A model generated the notes under the pieces. The model had not been told where the DNA came from, did no database searches, and worked only from the letters and a program-made list of their open reading frames with translations. Positions 9,126 through 20,121 of a DNA stretch of 64,000 bases are shown in pieces; position 1 is the stretch's first letter; each line of letters opens with the position of its first letter. The position numbers and the translations under genes were made by a program. Source of the DNA: Iris pallida (Eukaryota; Streptophyta; Magnoliopsida; Asparagales; Iridaceae); the NCBI GenBank assembly GCA_029216955.1, contig JANAVB010004000.1:2939829-3003828 (forward strand). Reading direction: 5' to 3'.

Positions 9126-10576
9126 ATATATGAAGTACGTATCCACCAACGGAATCATCCGGACAGAGTTCACGGACATTGAACCTTTCAAGGGGGTCGA
9201 AGCCTACTTTACCGATGCTAGCTTATATAAGTCGCTCGATGAAGGGGAAGCCAATTATGCTGATGACGAAGCAGAAACAGCGATAGAGACGGACATGGAA
9301 CCAGAGATGATTCCCAATGCTCCTTTGAAAATTCGACTCAAAGAAAAACTGCCCTAGATGCTGCCTTCCATGGCGATCAAGCTACCTGGAAAAGCACCAA
9401 CTTCTCTAGGTAGAATACCCACTGAAGCTCCCTTGAAGATACCGCTCAAGGAAAGACCTCCTCACACGTCGTCTTCCCTTGTGGCAAAACTACAGGGGAA
9501 GGCACCGGTCACCGAAGGCGCAGTTGAGGCACCCCTGAAGGTGCGTCTTAAAGGCAAGCCTCCGCAATCTTCCGCCTCACTCAAGCTACAAGAGAAGGCC
9601 CATATAGCCCTCTCGGATCCCAAGGTCAAATCTGTGATGAGCTTTCCCGAGCCAGCCCCAGTGCTAACAGATAAAGAGTTAGGAGAATACGTATCTGCTG
9701 ACATAAATGCACCTTCTCTTGACAATATAATCCCACGAGACAAAATCTCATGTTTTATCAATAATAGAGTGTCTTTCAATTATTCTAGTCTTCCACATTA
9801 GAATGCCATGTATACATTAGATAACGCTCTATGGCCATTACAAACACAAATAACGACCGTCAATCATGTAAATTGAGTAGTCCCGTCCCAAGGAGTCTGT
9901 TTTATAGTCCCACCACAGAATCGGGATGAAGAACCTATCATCTTCGGCAAAGTCGTGCGTCGTCAAGACCTCCTGCCACTCGAGCCAGAGCCGGATACCG
10001 GCAGGATACAAGTCTATCGGTACACGGAAAAAAGCAAAGTACCTCATCCAAAAGATGGGTTACGATCTGAAAAGCAACAAAAGCCTGAACTACGGCAAAG
10101 GCTGGCGTCTTCCCCTCCGGCTCCCAACACCTAAAGGAAAGCTGTATGACTACTATCATCGTACTCGATGGGGGGGGGGCTATGTCATGCCGTCGACAAC
10201 TCCAGAGAGTTCGGAGACAGAAGAAGTGGAACACTCTCATTCATCTGAAGCATCAACTTGGGATTCTAATACCAGTATCGGCTCAGTCTTCAGGAAGGTT
10301 CTATCAGTCAACATGGCATCTGCACAATCTCAAGAGGAGGAAGGAGAGGACCAAACACCGAAATTCTTTGAAGAAGAACCTTGGACTCAACGCCTAGGAG
10401 CACAGTGGGAGTCTCGTTTTGAATTACGCAAACCCCCTACCGAAGATGAAGTCGAACAGATCAACCTTGGGGACGAGTCTTCTTCCAAACCTATATTCAT
10501 CAGCAAGAGCCTAAAGGAAAAAAACTGGGAGTCTTTAGTCCAATTGGCCAAAGAATACATCGACGTCTTCGCCTAG
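9126..10576 (+). pseudogene. pol: Host Tat polyprotein: protease tail and linker to RT
   Basis: The first codons read YMKYVSTNGIIR and then an acidic stretch ending EAYFTDASLYKS, the usual residues after the retropepsin domain in Tat polyproteins. A linker follows with repeated APLKIRLKEK-like motifs (about 9320-9600), then a region with FGKVVRRQDLLPLEPEPD (about 9940-10000). A run of nine G at about 10171-10179 coincides with the shift from frame 1 to frame 2, and the acidic pre-RT segment is then open to a TAG at 10574-10576. Other stops are at 9355 and 9799. No enzyme is encoded in the linker. Confidence 0.75.
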
Positions 10577-11992
10577 AGCAACGAAGATATGCCGGGACTT
10601 GATTCCCAGATCGCGATGCATAGGCTTAACATCTTACCTGATGCTAAGCCTACAAAGCAACAACAATGACATTTTTGTCCTGACATCATGAACGCTATCG
10701 ATCAAGAGGTGGACAAACTCTTGAGCAGTGGGTTCATTTATAAAGAGCAACATCCAGATTGGGTGGCCAATGTCGTCCCTGTCACCAAGAAGAATAGGAA
10801 GATACGAGTCTGCATCGACTTCAGAGATCTCATTACTGCTTGCCTGAAAGACGAATTCTCGCTTCCAATCACTGACGTGATGATCGACAATACATATGGT
10901 TTTGAATACATGTCTTTCATGGACGGGTACTCGGGCTACAACTAGATCAAAATATTCCTCGATGACGCCAAACACACGTTATTCAGGACACCGAAAGGGG
11001 TTTTCTGCTACACAGTGATGTCTTTTGGCTTAAAGAATGCTGGTGGTACATACCAACGAGCTATGAGTACCATCTTCCGTCAACATCTATGCAAAATAGT
11101 TGAATGCTATGTTGATGATATCGTTGTCAAGAGCCATCTCAAAGGTGATCACCTACAAAACCTAAAGACAGTCTTCGATCTTATGCGAGCGCATCAACTC
11201 AAGATGAACCCCGCTAAATCCTTTCTTAGAATTTCTAGTGGAAAGTTCTTGGGCTTCATTATCACGGCAAAAGGCATTCATATCGACCCCGAGAAGACCA
11301 AAGCCATCCTTGACATGGACCCTCCGAAGAACCTCCAAGAACTTCGAGGCCTGCAAGGGCGTCTTGCATACATCCGAAGGTTTATAGCAAACCTTTCCGA
11401 AAAATGTCAACCCTTCACCCAGCTTATGAAGAAGGGAGTCTCCTACGTCTGGACAGAAGAATGCCAAAAAACTTTCGATGATATTAAAGCTTACCAGATG
11501 AGCCCGCCAGTCCTGGTGGCACCCGTCGCAGGCAAACCATTTCTCCTCTACGTCCGTGCTATGGATCATTCTCTCGGCACTTTGTTGGCTCAGAACAACG
11601 ATACAGGCTACGAGCAAGCTATCTACTACCTTAGTAGGACAATAATTGGGGCTAAACATCGGTACAACCCTATCAAAAAGGAATATTTGGCTTTGGTGTT
11701 CGCCATCTAGAAGACTCGTAATTACGTTTCGGGCCAGACAATTCATATCATCTCCCGAGTCAATCCACTCAGGATTCTCATGACGAAGCCAGGATCATTG
11801 AACTCCCAACTAGCTACATGGACAATCCTGTTGACACCGTATAACATGGTATTTGTTCCACAAAAAGTCGTCAAGGGTCAAGCCCTAGCCGACTTTTTAG
11901 CCGCGCATCCCATCCCAGTGTCCTCCAGACTCTATGAAGACATCCCAGATGAGGTCCAAGAATCAAATATCACCGAAGAAAGCTCCGTCTAG
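10577..11992 (+). pseudogene. pol: Reverse transcriptase and degenerate first RNase H of host Tat element
   Basis: One frame runs through the whole stretch with stops at 10667, 10943, 11708 and 11990 and no frameshift. RT motifs appear in order: VANVVPVTKKNRKIRVCIDF, the FMDGYSGYN block, FGLKNAGGTYQRAM, and the catalytic CYVDDIVVKS (about 11105-11135). The connection region and the Ty3-type RNase H follow (LLYVRAMDHSLGTLLAQ, about 11545-11600). The expected first catalytic Asp of that RNase H is not present, which fits the known decay of the original RNase H in Tat elements. RT would copy genomic RNA into cDNA in the particle. The copy is inactive. Confidence 0.88.
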
Positions 11993-12406
11993 CGGGCATT
12001 TTTCGATGGCGCTTCGAGAGCAGGCCTCAAAGGCCAAATCATTCCCAAAGTAGGGGTGGTCTTGGTCTCCCCCGATCAGCTGGTCATCCAGCATGCTTAC
12101 TCACTTTCAAAGTCGTGCTCCAACAATGTTGCTGAGTACAACGCTCTCATCGTGGGACTCCAGCTGGCACGACAACTGGGGGTGGATCATCTGGAAGCAT
12201 ACGACGACTCAAAACTCGTCGTTAATTAAATCCAAGGGCAGTACAAAGTTCGCCATGAAGATCTGGTTCTTTACCATGAAGTTGTATTGAATATGATTTC
12301 AACCTTCACTAAGTTCTTCATAGAACACATACCTCGGCTACAAAACCTGGAGGCTGACGTTCTGGCTGGCCTCGCAGCTTCATTAGAGGCACCCCTCGGG
12401 ACTTAA
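11993..12406 (+). pseudogene. pol: Second, archaeal-type RNase H (aRNH) of host Tat element
   Basis: Directly after the first RNase H, in the same frame, comes a second RNase H domain: AFFDGASRAG with the first catalytic Asp, NVAEYNALIVGLQLARQLG with the catalytic Glu, then EAYDDSKLVVN and IQGQYKVRHEDL. The order and spacing are those of the extra archaeal-type RNase H described for the Tat lineage. One TAA (12228) lies between VVN and IQG, where a Gln is expected, and another TAA (12404-12406) ends the segment. It would supply the RNase H activity that the upstream domain lost. Confidence 0.85.
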
Positions 12407-13756
12407 CACTACGTCACGGTAGTAGGACGAGACTTGGTCTGTCCTAAAAATAATCTATGTACACAGATGGCCCATACAATGACGATAAGTGCCGGTGTTA
12501 ATGTTCGAGACTGGAGGTTTCCGTTCATCGACTTTGCTGTCTAAAGAATTCTTCCAGAAGACCCGAAAGAAGCCGTCTCCATCAGAAGGCATTTCCTTCG
12601 GTTTTATTATAATACAGCTACTAAAATACTGTACCGACGTTCCTACGATGGACTTCTCCTTCGATGTCTATCCAACGAAGAAGCAGCCGAAGTCCTTCGG
12701 GAAGCTTATGACGGGACTTACGGGGCTCATCAACCTGGCCCTAAGTTGCAGGATCGACTACGACGCATGGGGCCAACCATGGCAGCCGATGCCGTCGACT
12801 ATGCTAAAAAGTGCCATGCTTGCCAGCTTCACGCCGACTTTATCCATACACCATCAGAACCACTACATCCTACAGTCATCTCCTGGCCCTTTGAAGCTTG
12901 GGGCATAGACATTGTGGGACCTATCACCCCTCCTTTATCGAGGGGACACTGCTTCATCCTAGCCATCACCGACTACTTCTCCAAATGGGCAGAAGCAGTT
13001 CTACTGACGGAAGTGAAAAGCTCTAGGGTGATCAGCTTCATCAAGCATCATGTCATCTACCATTTTGGGGTATCCCGTAGGATTATCCATGACAATGGTC
13101 CACAGTTTATCAGTCATATTTTTAGCAGATTCTGTGACAAGAATCGTATTCAGAACGTGGCATCAACCGCCTACAATCCGGCGATGAACAGATTGGTCGA
13201 GGCTTTTAATAAGACTATCGTCAGGCTAATCAAAAAGGTCGTATCATCGAACAAACGCGACTGGGATGAAAAGCTCGACGAACAACTTTGGGCCTACCGT
13301 ACAACGGTATGGACTCCTACGGGCAATACACCATTCTCCTTAGTCTACGGGAGCGAAGCGGTACTGCCTCTTGAGATCTAGATACCCTCACTCCGTGTAG
13401 CGATCACAAATCAATTGACAGAAAAAGACAATCAATGCCGCCGTCTACGAGAATTGGAGGCACTTGACGAAAAACGTCTCCTAGCTCAGCAACATATTTA
13501 ACTCTATCAAGCCCGTATATCACAGGCCAACAAAAAGGTCAAACAAAGGACTTTCCAAGTAGGTGACCTGGTCCTGGCAGTCAGGAGGCCGATGGTGTTG
13601 ACTCACAAAACACCAAAAAAGTTTGAGCCCAAGTGGGAGGGACCTTTCATCATAGAGACGGTATACTCAAACGGTGCTTCCCGTCTCGCCCGACCAAACG
13701 GGGTCTTATTCATGATGCCCATCAACGGCAAGTTCCTAAAGAAGTACTACTCTTGA
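12407..13756 (+). pseudogene. pol: Integrase of host Tat element
   Basis: The frame of RT continues. The zinc-binding region shows GTYGAHQPGPKL followed by YAKKCHACQLHAD. The catalytic core has WGIDIVGPI with the first Asp, IIHDNGPQF with the second, and the helix RLVEAFNKTIVRLIKK with the Glu. A C-terminal domain ends FKPKWEGPF-like (FEPKWEGPFII) and closes with KKYYS and TGA at 13754-13756. Stops are at 12543, 13379 and 13499. No chromodomain is seen, as expected outside the chromoviruses. It would insert the cDNA into the nuclear genome. Confidence 0.88.
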
Positions 13757-13891
13757 CATCTTTCAGATATGTACTTCCATCTCTACCTAGCAAGGGAATC
13801 AGTGGACCTGATCATCAGAGCTCACATACACCTTTCTTTCATAAAATCTTAGGCTTTCGGAACCCAGTTGTTCCGTGGCATTCTATCCTCA

Positions 13892-14205
13892 GTAGAAGAA
13901 CAACCACGTCCATATTACCTCTGAGTTTCTCTTCTACACCCTACAAAGCAGAATCTTATACTACGTAGGATTATGCTACTTATCATGTTTACCACGTCCA
14001 CATTACCTCTGAGTAAACATCCCGTACAGACAACCTCTACGTTGCCGTAAATCGATCGCAGAACTTTTATGTTCATGTTACCTCTGAGTAGTTCCGCGTA
14101 TCCCTCCAGAGTCACTCCTACCACGTCCATAACACCTCTGAGTAGGACGATTCTGCCATTTGAACCCCATATTTGCCACGTCTATATTACCTCTGAGCAA
14201 ACATG
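13892..14205 (+). repeat. Array of five hairpins with near-constant loop (host element 3' region)
   Basis: Stem-loops lie at 13892-13937 (GTAGAAGA/TCTTCTAC), 13985-14020 (ATGTTTAC/GTAAACAT), 14058-14097 (GCAGAACT/AGTTCCGC), 14116-14147 (TCCTAC/GTAGGA) and 14168-14205 (CATATTTGC/GCAAACATG). Loops are variants of CACGTCCATATTACCTCTGA, exactly 20 nt in three of the five. They follow the integrase stop by about 135 bp and share the loop with the array at 6018-6927. Confidence 0.8.
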
Positions 14206-14395
14206 TCGGTTCTCTCAAACTTATTATCTGTACCTAAAAACAAAGGTACGCAAAAGATAATAGGTCTGCACAAATTACTAGTTCATGACAGCAAAGATAA
14301 ACGTACTTGAAAATTCTTTATTTTTTATTTAAAAGTAAAGGATTATATCCCCAGCAAAGTTGCCAAAATATAACAAAAAAAAGAGAGTACAATCC

Positions 14396-17300
14396 CTAAG
14401 CATCACTGGGATTGGCAGAAAGCTCTTCGATCCGATGCTTCAAGTTTTCTGCCTGAGTCCTTACGATTGCCAAGATTCGACGTTCAGCTTCTTGACGCAT
14501 CACTTCCACAGCCTCAGGATCAGTAGCATTCTCGTGCTTAGCGTTCAACTCTTACCGCTGGTAGGTTAGAGAAAGAATATGGCGGGTAATAGATGCTTCT
14601 TCCTCCTTAGACGATACGTGCTCAGCCTGGGCTCGCTCAGCATCTAACAAAAGTTAGGCCCGCTGGTCTTCAAGAAGGCAAATCTTGGCTGTGACCTCCG
14701 CTATACTAGCATCCAATGAGGCCCGCAGATCCACCTTCTCCTCCGTGGACTGTGACAGTGTCTCCACTGCAACCTCAGTTTCGGCCACCTTGTGGTCCCA
14801 GATGGCCACTGTGGCCTAATAGGACGACACAACTTCAGCTATTAATTTTTCCTTCTCTGCTTCTATCAGAACAGAAAAGTCATTTCGCCGAATACTCTGA
14901 AGTTCAGAAAGATGTTGGTCGAGCTTAGCCACCGACGCCTCCAGAATCTCAGTCATATGATCATGGCCCCGGTGGGAATGTATCAGACCAATATAGGAGA
15001 GCGCCATAGCTTTTACCATCGTGAAACTCCCATTTGCATTCAGTACTGTCGATACGCCCTTTCGTAGTATTTTATACACTGCCTCAACAGCAAACTGCAC
15101 ATACTCATCCGCGGTTGCCAATACCTGAGGCGTCATAATAGGCGTTGGAGGAGCTATCGTAGAGGTTGAGGAAGATCTCCCGACGAGCCACGGAGCCGGA
15201 ACCTCAATGTCAGTAGGTTCTTCTCTACCGGCAGTACGAATTCTGTCGCCAGCTGAGGTAGCTAGGGAGGGATGCAATACTATCCCCCAAGTGGAAGGAG
15301 CAGAAGGAGTATCCTCCATCACAGGGCCCTTGCCCTTATCAGAGTCAACGACGGATGGTCCCCCGACATCCGGGTTGATGGTATTATCCCCGACCGGGGC
15401 AGGACGGCTCTCCCTTTCGTTCGAAGCGACAAGGTCCGCCCCTGACAGTTCAACCACCCTCAGAGCCGGGCTCGGAAAATGAATCTTATTACCTACATCA
15501 GCTCCCCCTACAGGGACGGGTTTAGGGCACGGCAGTGACGTTGACCCTAACACATCAACCCCCACTTCTGGGGCAGGGGTAGGGCTTGGCCACGAGGCCT
15601 CGGGTACGACGAGCGCCTCGGTACCACAACCGGGAAGAACCCCGGCCGACAAATTTCTGTCGAAGGCGTCTCCGCTAAACGTGATCTCTTTGGTAGCTGG
15701 ATCAACATCTTCCTGCGAGCCATCGTCAGAAGAAGACGAGCTCCACACTTTCTCTTCGTCTGGAAGGACTTTTCTACAACTTCCTTTGGGGCCCCGATGC
15801 TTCCAGGCATCCCCTTAACAGTTGGTTCTACTTCCGGTCAAGGCTCCACGCCGCCCTCCTGATGGATCGACCGAGAGACCTCAACAACCTGAAGCGCTAG
15901 TACATCTTCATCTTCCCTTCCAACATCATCTGGAAACACCAAAATCTCCACAGGAGTGACATCATTAACGCTCCCCTCCGTGGGAGATGCTGTAAACGGA
16001 GGAATGTGCTCATCGGAAGAGCTCGCCACCTCCTTCGGTCTGCTAATACTCGGTTTCGAAACCTGGGGTTTCTTCTTCGGTACCTCCTAAAAAAAAGAGG
16101 ACATAAGTCACAGAGATCAAAGAATGCACCAGACAATATGGGACGTCATTACCTCTGTAGGAGCTGACTCCATTGGTACTATAGGTGGCTTCGGAGTCAT
16201 CGCTTTCCTCGGCATTTTTGGCCCAGACAAACCAGCCTCCGCGTCATCCCGCCTCTTTCTAGTTGGGGGCTCTTCCTGAGTACCCCCCATTGATGATGCG
16301 GCAGCAGCCCGATAACCTGCAACCTCTGGTGGACAATATGATCGGGCCATCACCAACATGTTTTTCATTGCCTCTAGCTGAGTGCCAACAATGAAACTAG
16401 TCTCCCTGTCATATTCAGGGGACACGGTGTTCATGGTGTAATACAGCTTAACAGCCGAATACAAGATTTACGCCCGAGGATTGTGAACTGGCGTAGTGAA
16501 ACGAACTCCAGTACATCCGGCATTGTAATATTGCCAATCTCGGGCTCCATCCAGTAAACTCTCGACAAACCCCAGACTATTACTGGGGTTTCTTAACATT
16601 AGCTGGTCGTAACCAAACTGACGTACAAACCGGCTCGATAAATACGGCTCCAGATAACACTTATTCTTGTTACGGTAGAACAAATGGGAAGGCCGAATAC
16701 TCTACAACCAGAGAAACCCCTATGTCGACAAGGCGATCGCATCTTCGGCAGAGTCTTCCAATTCTTGGTTAGCCTCGAAATCTATGAAGACGAGACTGAC
16801 CTTGGTGATCTCCCGCCCTTGGAGATAAGACAAAACCTTCCTACAGACAGGGACACCGGTGTGCAGCCACTTTCTCTTATAGAAGCGACGGATAAAGGAA
16901 TCACCTTCAACATGATCATCCTCAGGGCCTGGGCTCATCACATTTGGATGATGCAGAATCAACCATCCCATCAAACAATGGAATGGTAGCTCAGCTCGGG
17001 AAAAGTTGTCATTCTTGCCCCTCTCATGGACCACATCATCGGCAAAATCTCTCAAACCCCGCAGCAGGTTACACACCATCGCGGGAAGGAGTGCCAAAGG
17101 ATGGCCAAAAACTAGTTTTACTGCTGGCAAAATGACCTGCTCACTCTCTCTACGGATCCAGATCCGCCCGAGAACACATAGTCCCGGAGCCATATCATCA
17201 AGTATGCAGTCAACACTGCCTTGGAAGACATCCGGTGCACGCAATGCCAGAAACAACTATATACATCGTCACCACTTTCGTTTGAACGAGGAGTCGTCTT

Positions 17301-18510
17301 GCCTAGTCGGCTCATGTCGGAGGTCACCTCCGTGTGACTCAGTCCCTGCGGAGTCACAAACCGAATCTTTGAAGGGTATGTCAGGTCCTGCTTGAAGAAA
17401 TAATCCCTCCAAGCAGTCACATGGGGCTGTGAGCCGCCCTTCTTCCTTCGTTGCATCAGATAATGGTGGCTCTCCACCTCCTTGAAAACAGCTACCATTT
17501 CTGAGTCCTTGTCTTCTAGAACTTGAATCTCTTCATTTGTCGGGAAATATTCCTCATATGGCTCCGAGCCCCAGGGAAGCTTAGACACCTCATACATTTT
17601 ATGGAGGGCCAATCCCAACTCCCCTACCGGAGTAAAAAAGGTGCCAGTCTGGGTGTTGAATATTTCTAGGAGAGCAAAAAACATATGTCGATTAAGGTCG
17701 ATACCTGATTGGGTGGCGCGGAGAGCAGCGGTCAACCCAATCGCTTTTAGCTCAGTCTTGAACTTCGTCAAAACCCAAAGGGTCAGCTCGTCCCACTTTG
17801 ACACGTGGTGACACCAGCGCTCAATCCGAAAACCTCCTTTCGGATACATAACCTTCGATTTTAGCATCCGGCTTGCAAAGGTCGAAGCACCGAAGACGAA
17901 AGTGTCAGGGGGAACATCACTATAAATGCTTCCAGGGCACAAAGTTCGGCAATGGTACGAGGTCCCAGCTCGCGAGAAGGCCAAGGTATCTATTTGATTC
18001 GAAGTAACATCAATACGAAGGGTACCCCCCTGCCCCTCCTTGAGAAGGAGTAAGTTCCCATGGCATCCTCCTCTTGGAGGCCAAATGGAAGAAAGCCGTT
18101 AGTAGAAATTGACGCTCAGACTGTCGTATGTACAGGGCCACGCCCTTCGCTGTGAAGAACCAGTCTTCCTTGATCTTTAGTATCTTCGCCTCAGTGGAGA
18201 TCAAGCGGTCACCAAACAGAAAGGCCGGTTTCAAGAAAGTCACATTCTCGGATTCAGCAGATTTTAGTTTTCCGCTCTCCATCATACTTTAGAGAAAAAT
18301 AGGCGACTGATCCCGGATTTGCAACATCCTCTCGGGAGGTAAATCCAGCATGATAGCAGCCTTCGTTAGGTTAATAACTTCCTCGTTGAAGTCAACCCCA
18401 TTTGGCAAAGAAAAGCATCCAGAAGGACTTCGTTTAGCAAGAGGATAGTCATTGACACTGACACAGCAAAAATAAAAGACAGGCAGCAAGGAAAAATTTA
18501 GAGGCTTCAA
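14396..18510 (-). pseudogene. Antisense gene of Tat element: plant-mobile-domain-like protein with C-terminal coiled coil
   Basis: On the minus strand a coding pattern runs for about 4.1 kb opposite to gag-pol. The N-terminal part (18510-18010, one TAA near 18286) is followed by a frameshift and an open frame 17984-17118 with TGTFFTPVGELGLALHKMYE and LPWGSEPYEEYFPTNEE, a pattern of the plant mobile domain (aminotransferase-like) family. A frameshift near 17140 leads to SEQVILPAVKLVFGHPLALLPAM and on to 16153. A 66-bp intron-like segment (16152-16087) then joins in frame to a serine/acidic linker. The C-terminus (15748-14396) is low-complexity and then heptad-rich coiled coil (ILEASVAKLDQHLSELQSI; LKHRIEELSANP before the final TAG). 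Stops at 16720, 16468, 15838 and 14816 show it is dead. Antisense ORFs are known in Tat elements; the role is unknown. Confidence 0.78.
16087..16152 (-). other. Putative intron in the antisense gene (66 bp, phase 0)
   Basis: On the minus strand the left exon ends CAGAG and is followed by GTAATG. The right border is CTTTTTTTTAG before GAGGTACC. Reading across without it gives SAPTE followed by EVPKKKPQV in one frame. Reading through it meets a stop. Donor, T-rich tract and acceptor are all in place. Confidence 0.7.
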
Positions 18511-18532
18511 AGACTAAACATTTGGGGTGCAT

Positions 18533-18775
18533 CAGCAGCTCGGCGCATAATCAGGGCCCAACCCCATGCGCGTCAGCAGCGAAGCCTCAGCGCATAATCA
18601 TGGCCTAAACCCATGCGTGTCAGCAGTGAAGGTTCGGCACATAATCAGGGCCCAAGCCCATACGCGTCAGCAACGAAGCCTCAGCGCATAATCAGGGCCT
18701 AAACCCATGCGCGTCAGCAGAATAGCCTAAGCACATCATCAGGACAGAAGTCCATGCGCGTCGGCAACAAGGAGT
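18533..18775 (-). repeat. 47-bp tandem repeat, about five copies, upstream of antisense coding region
   Basis: GCATAATCAGGGCC words start at about 18546, 18593, 18640, 18687 and 18734 (variant), always 47 bp apart. Each unit also holds CCATGCGCGTCAGCAG. It lies between the putative first exon and the main coding part of the antisense gene, so it may be intronic. Confidence 0.88.
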
Positions 18776-18989
18776 TAGGGCACAGCAACAGGATGTAACT
18801 CATCCGTATGCCCCAAACTCGTCTAAAAAAGTTGGGAACTACAAAGTCAAAAGACACCCACCCATCACTACTGGTCGAACGTCGGCGGGAGTCACAGTGA
18901 CGACAGGAGCGTCCTCCTCGTCGAACTCTATCGGCTCCTTACCCCGGCCTTACCCTCAGCCAGCACCACCGCGAGGAGTTTTGGGGGGC

Positions 18990-19094
18990 CATCTCGTAAA
19001 AAAAAGTTAGGATTTTCTGAAAGAAGAACTCTAAAGAAGAAAAAAGTAAAGAGAAGAAGAACGCTCTCTCTCTTCATCAGACGTCTATTTATAG
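18990..19094 (-). promoter_or_regulatory. Antisense promoter: TATA box, leader and first ATG
   Basis: On the minus strand CTATAAATAG occupies 19094-19085. A roughly 90-base purine/pyrimidine-rich leader (GAGAGAGAGCG, then TCTTCTTCTC) leads to ATGGCCCCCC at 18992. The short first frame meets a consensus donor (CTGAGGGTAAGG, about 18950) before its stop, so splicing to an acceptor near 18458 (GCTGTGTCAG) is plausible. The TATA and ATG are seen; the splice is inference. Confidence 0.55.
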
Positions 19095-19310
19095 GCTTGG
19101 GCATACGCGGAAACTAATGAAGAGTGACGTCAGCCACCGCTTGGGGTTCTACGAAATGATAACTGCAAATAACCTAAAAAGATCATCATTAATCTTTTAG
19201 TTTATTTTGAAGCGTTATCATTTGCAACTAAAAGGAGCATACGCCTCATCACAGATGCGCAGAGCAATCATGCGCCCTGAACAGTCATGCACCCTATTGA
19301 AGACCCTACC

Positions 19311-19384
19311 ATGCTTCTTATTCAAAGTATTCCAAAACTTGACAAAAAGTTTTGAAAACTTTGAAGGAGGTCTTGTAGAAGCAT
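19311..19384. repeat. Foldback spanning PPT and 3' LTR start of host element
   Basis: ATGCTTCT (19311-19318) pairs with AGAAGCAT (19377-19384), TTCAAAG with CTTTGAA, and an inner CCAAAACTT with AAGTTTTGA. It has the same outer arms as 6953-7019 but different inner arms that still pair. The polypurine tract GAAGGAGG is at 19363-19370. Confidence 0.78.
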
Positions 19385-20110
19385 GGAATTTTAGACGCAT
19401 CTATAGGCCAAAATTCCTATGCGCTTAACAAACATGCGCCAGGGAGCTCAAACGAAGTACTTGGTACAGCAAAGGACAGCAAAAGTATAGATATCAAAAG
19501 AAGATTTTTATTTCTTTTAAAAGTCTATTACATTTCTAAAGAAAGACTTTACAAAGGAGAACTTCTACATAAAGAAAGATCCTAAGACTACAGCCAGGTG
19601 CAACAAACTGCTATGCGCCCTATGCCAGGCGTATCATTAGTCAGGCACATCCCTTCAGCGTCTCAGTCAGGCGCGTCTCTTCAGCGTCTCAGTTAGGCGC
19701 ATCACGAAGTCTCAGCATATGCGCTCCACTTCGATCTGATCAAGTGCTTCAGCTAAAGAAGCAGCTTTGAGCATACCAAGAGTGGGCGATCAACCCCACT
19801 CTAGCTGGAGAAAGAGCTCTCTAAAGCCCAAGGAAGAGGAGAGCACCGCAATTCCGATCTGCGACTCTTCCAGCATAACGGAGACGGGACTCGAGCATCC
19901 CGATCTTTGGATGTAACAGGCACCTTCGGCCTGCGTCGGGAGCCCACGATCCCGACTTTTGGATGTAACAGTCACCTTCACGAGTTCATACGAAGATGAC
20001 TCGACGCATCTTCACCCTGGGAGCGTCTTGGCAACAGAATGTACTTGGGCAAAGAAGTTAATCTTCGTCGAGAAGTCAAGGGAGAGACAACAAAACTCTC
20101 TCAAATTGTT

Positions 20111-20121
20111 GCTATTTATAG
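20111..20121 (-). promoter_or_regulatory. Minus-strand TATA box inside host LTR
   Basis: CTATAAATAGC on the minus strand is followed by TTTGAGAGAG, similar in layout to the antisense promoter at 19094. It could start a longer antisense RNA; only the motif is seen. Confidence 0.4.

Noticed and set aside
16684..16989. Plus-strand ORFs opposite the antisense gene (for example 15207-15482, 16684-16989, 17006-17395)
   Set aside because: They are shadows of the minus-strand coding pattern; only the minus strand shows domain motifs and a consistent intron.
18533..18775. CRISPR-like array (47-bp regular units)
   Set aside because: The whole unit repeats, with no unique spacers, in a plant retroelement. 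It is a tandem repeat.
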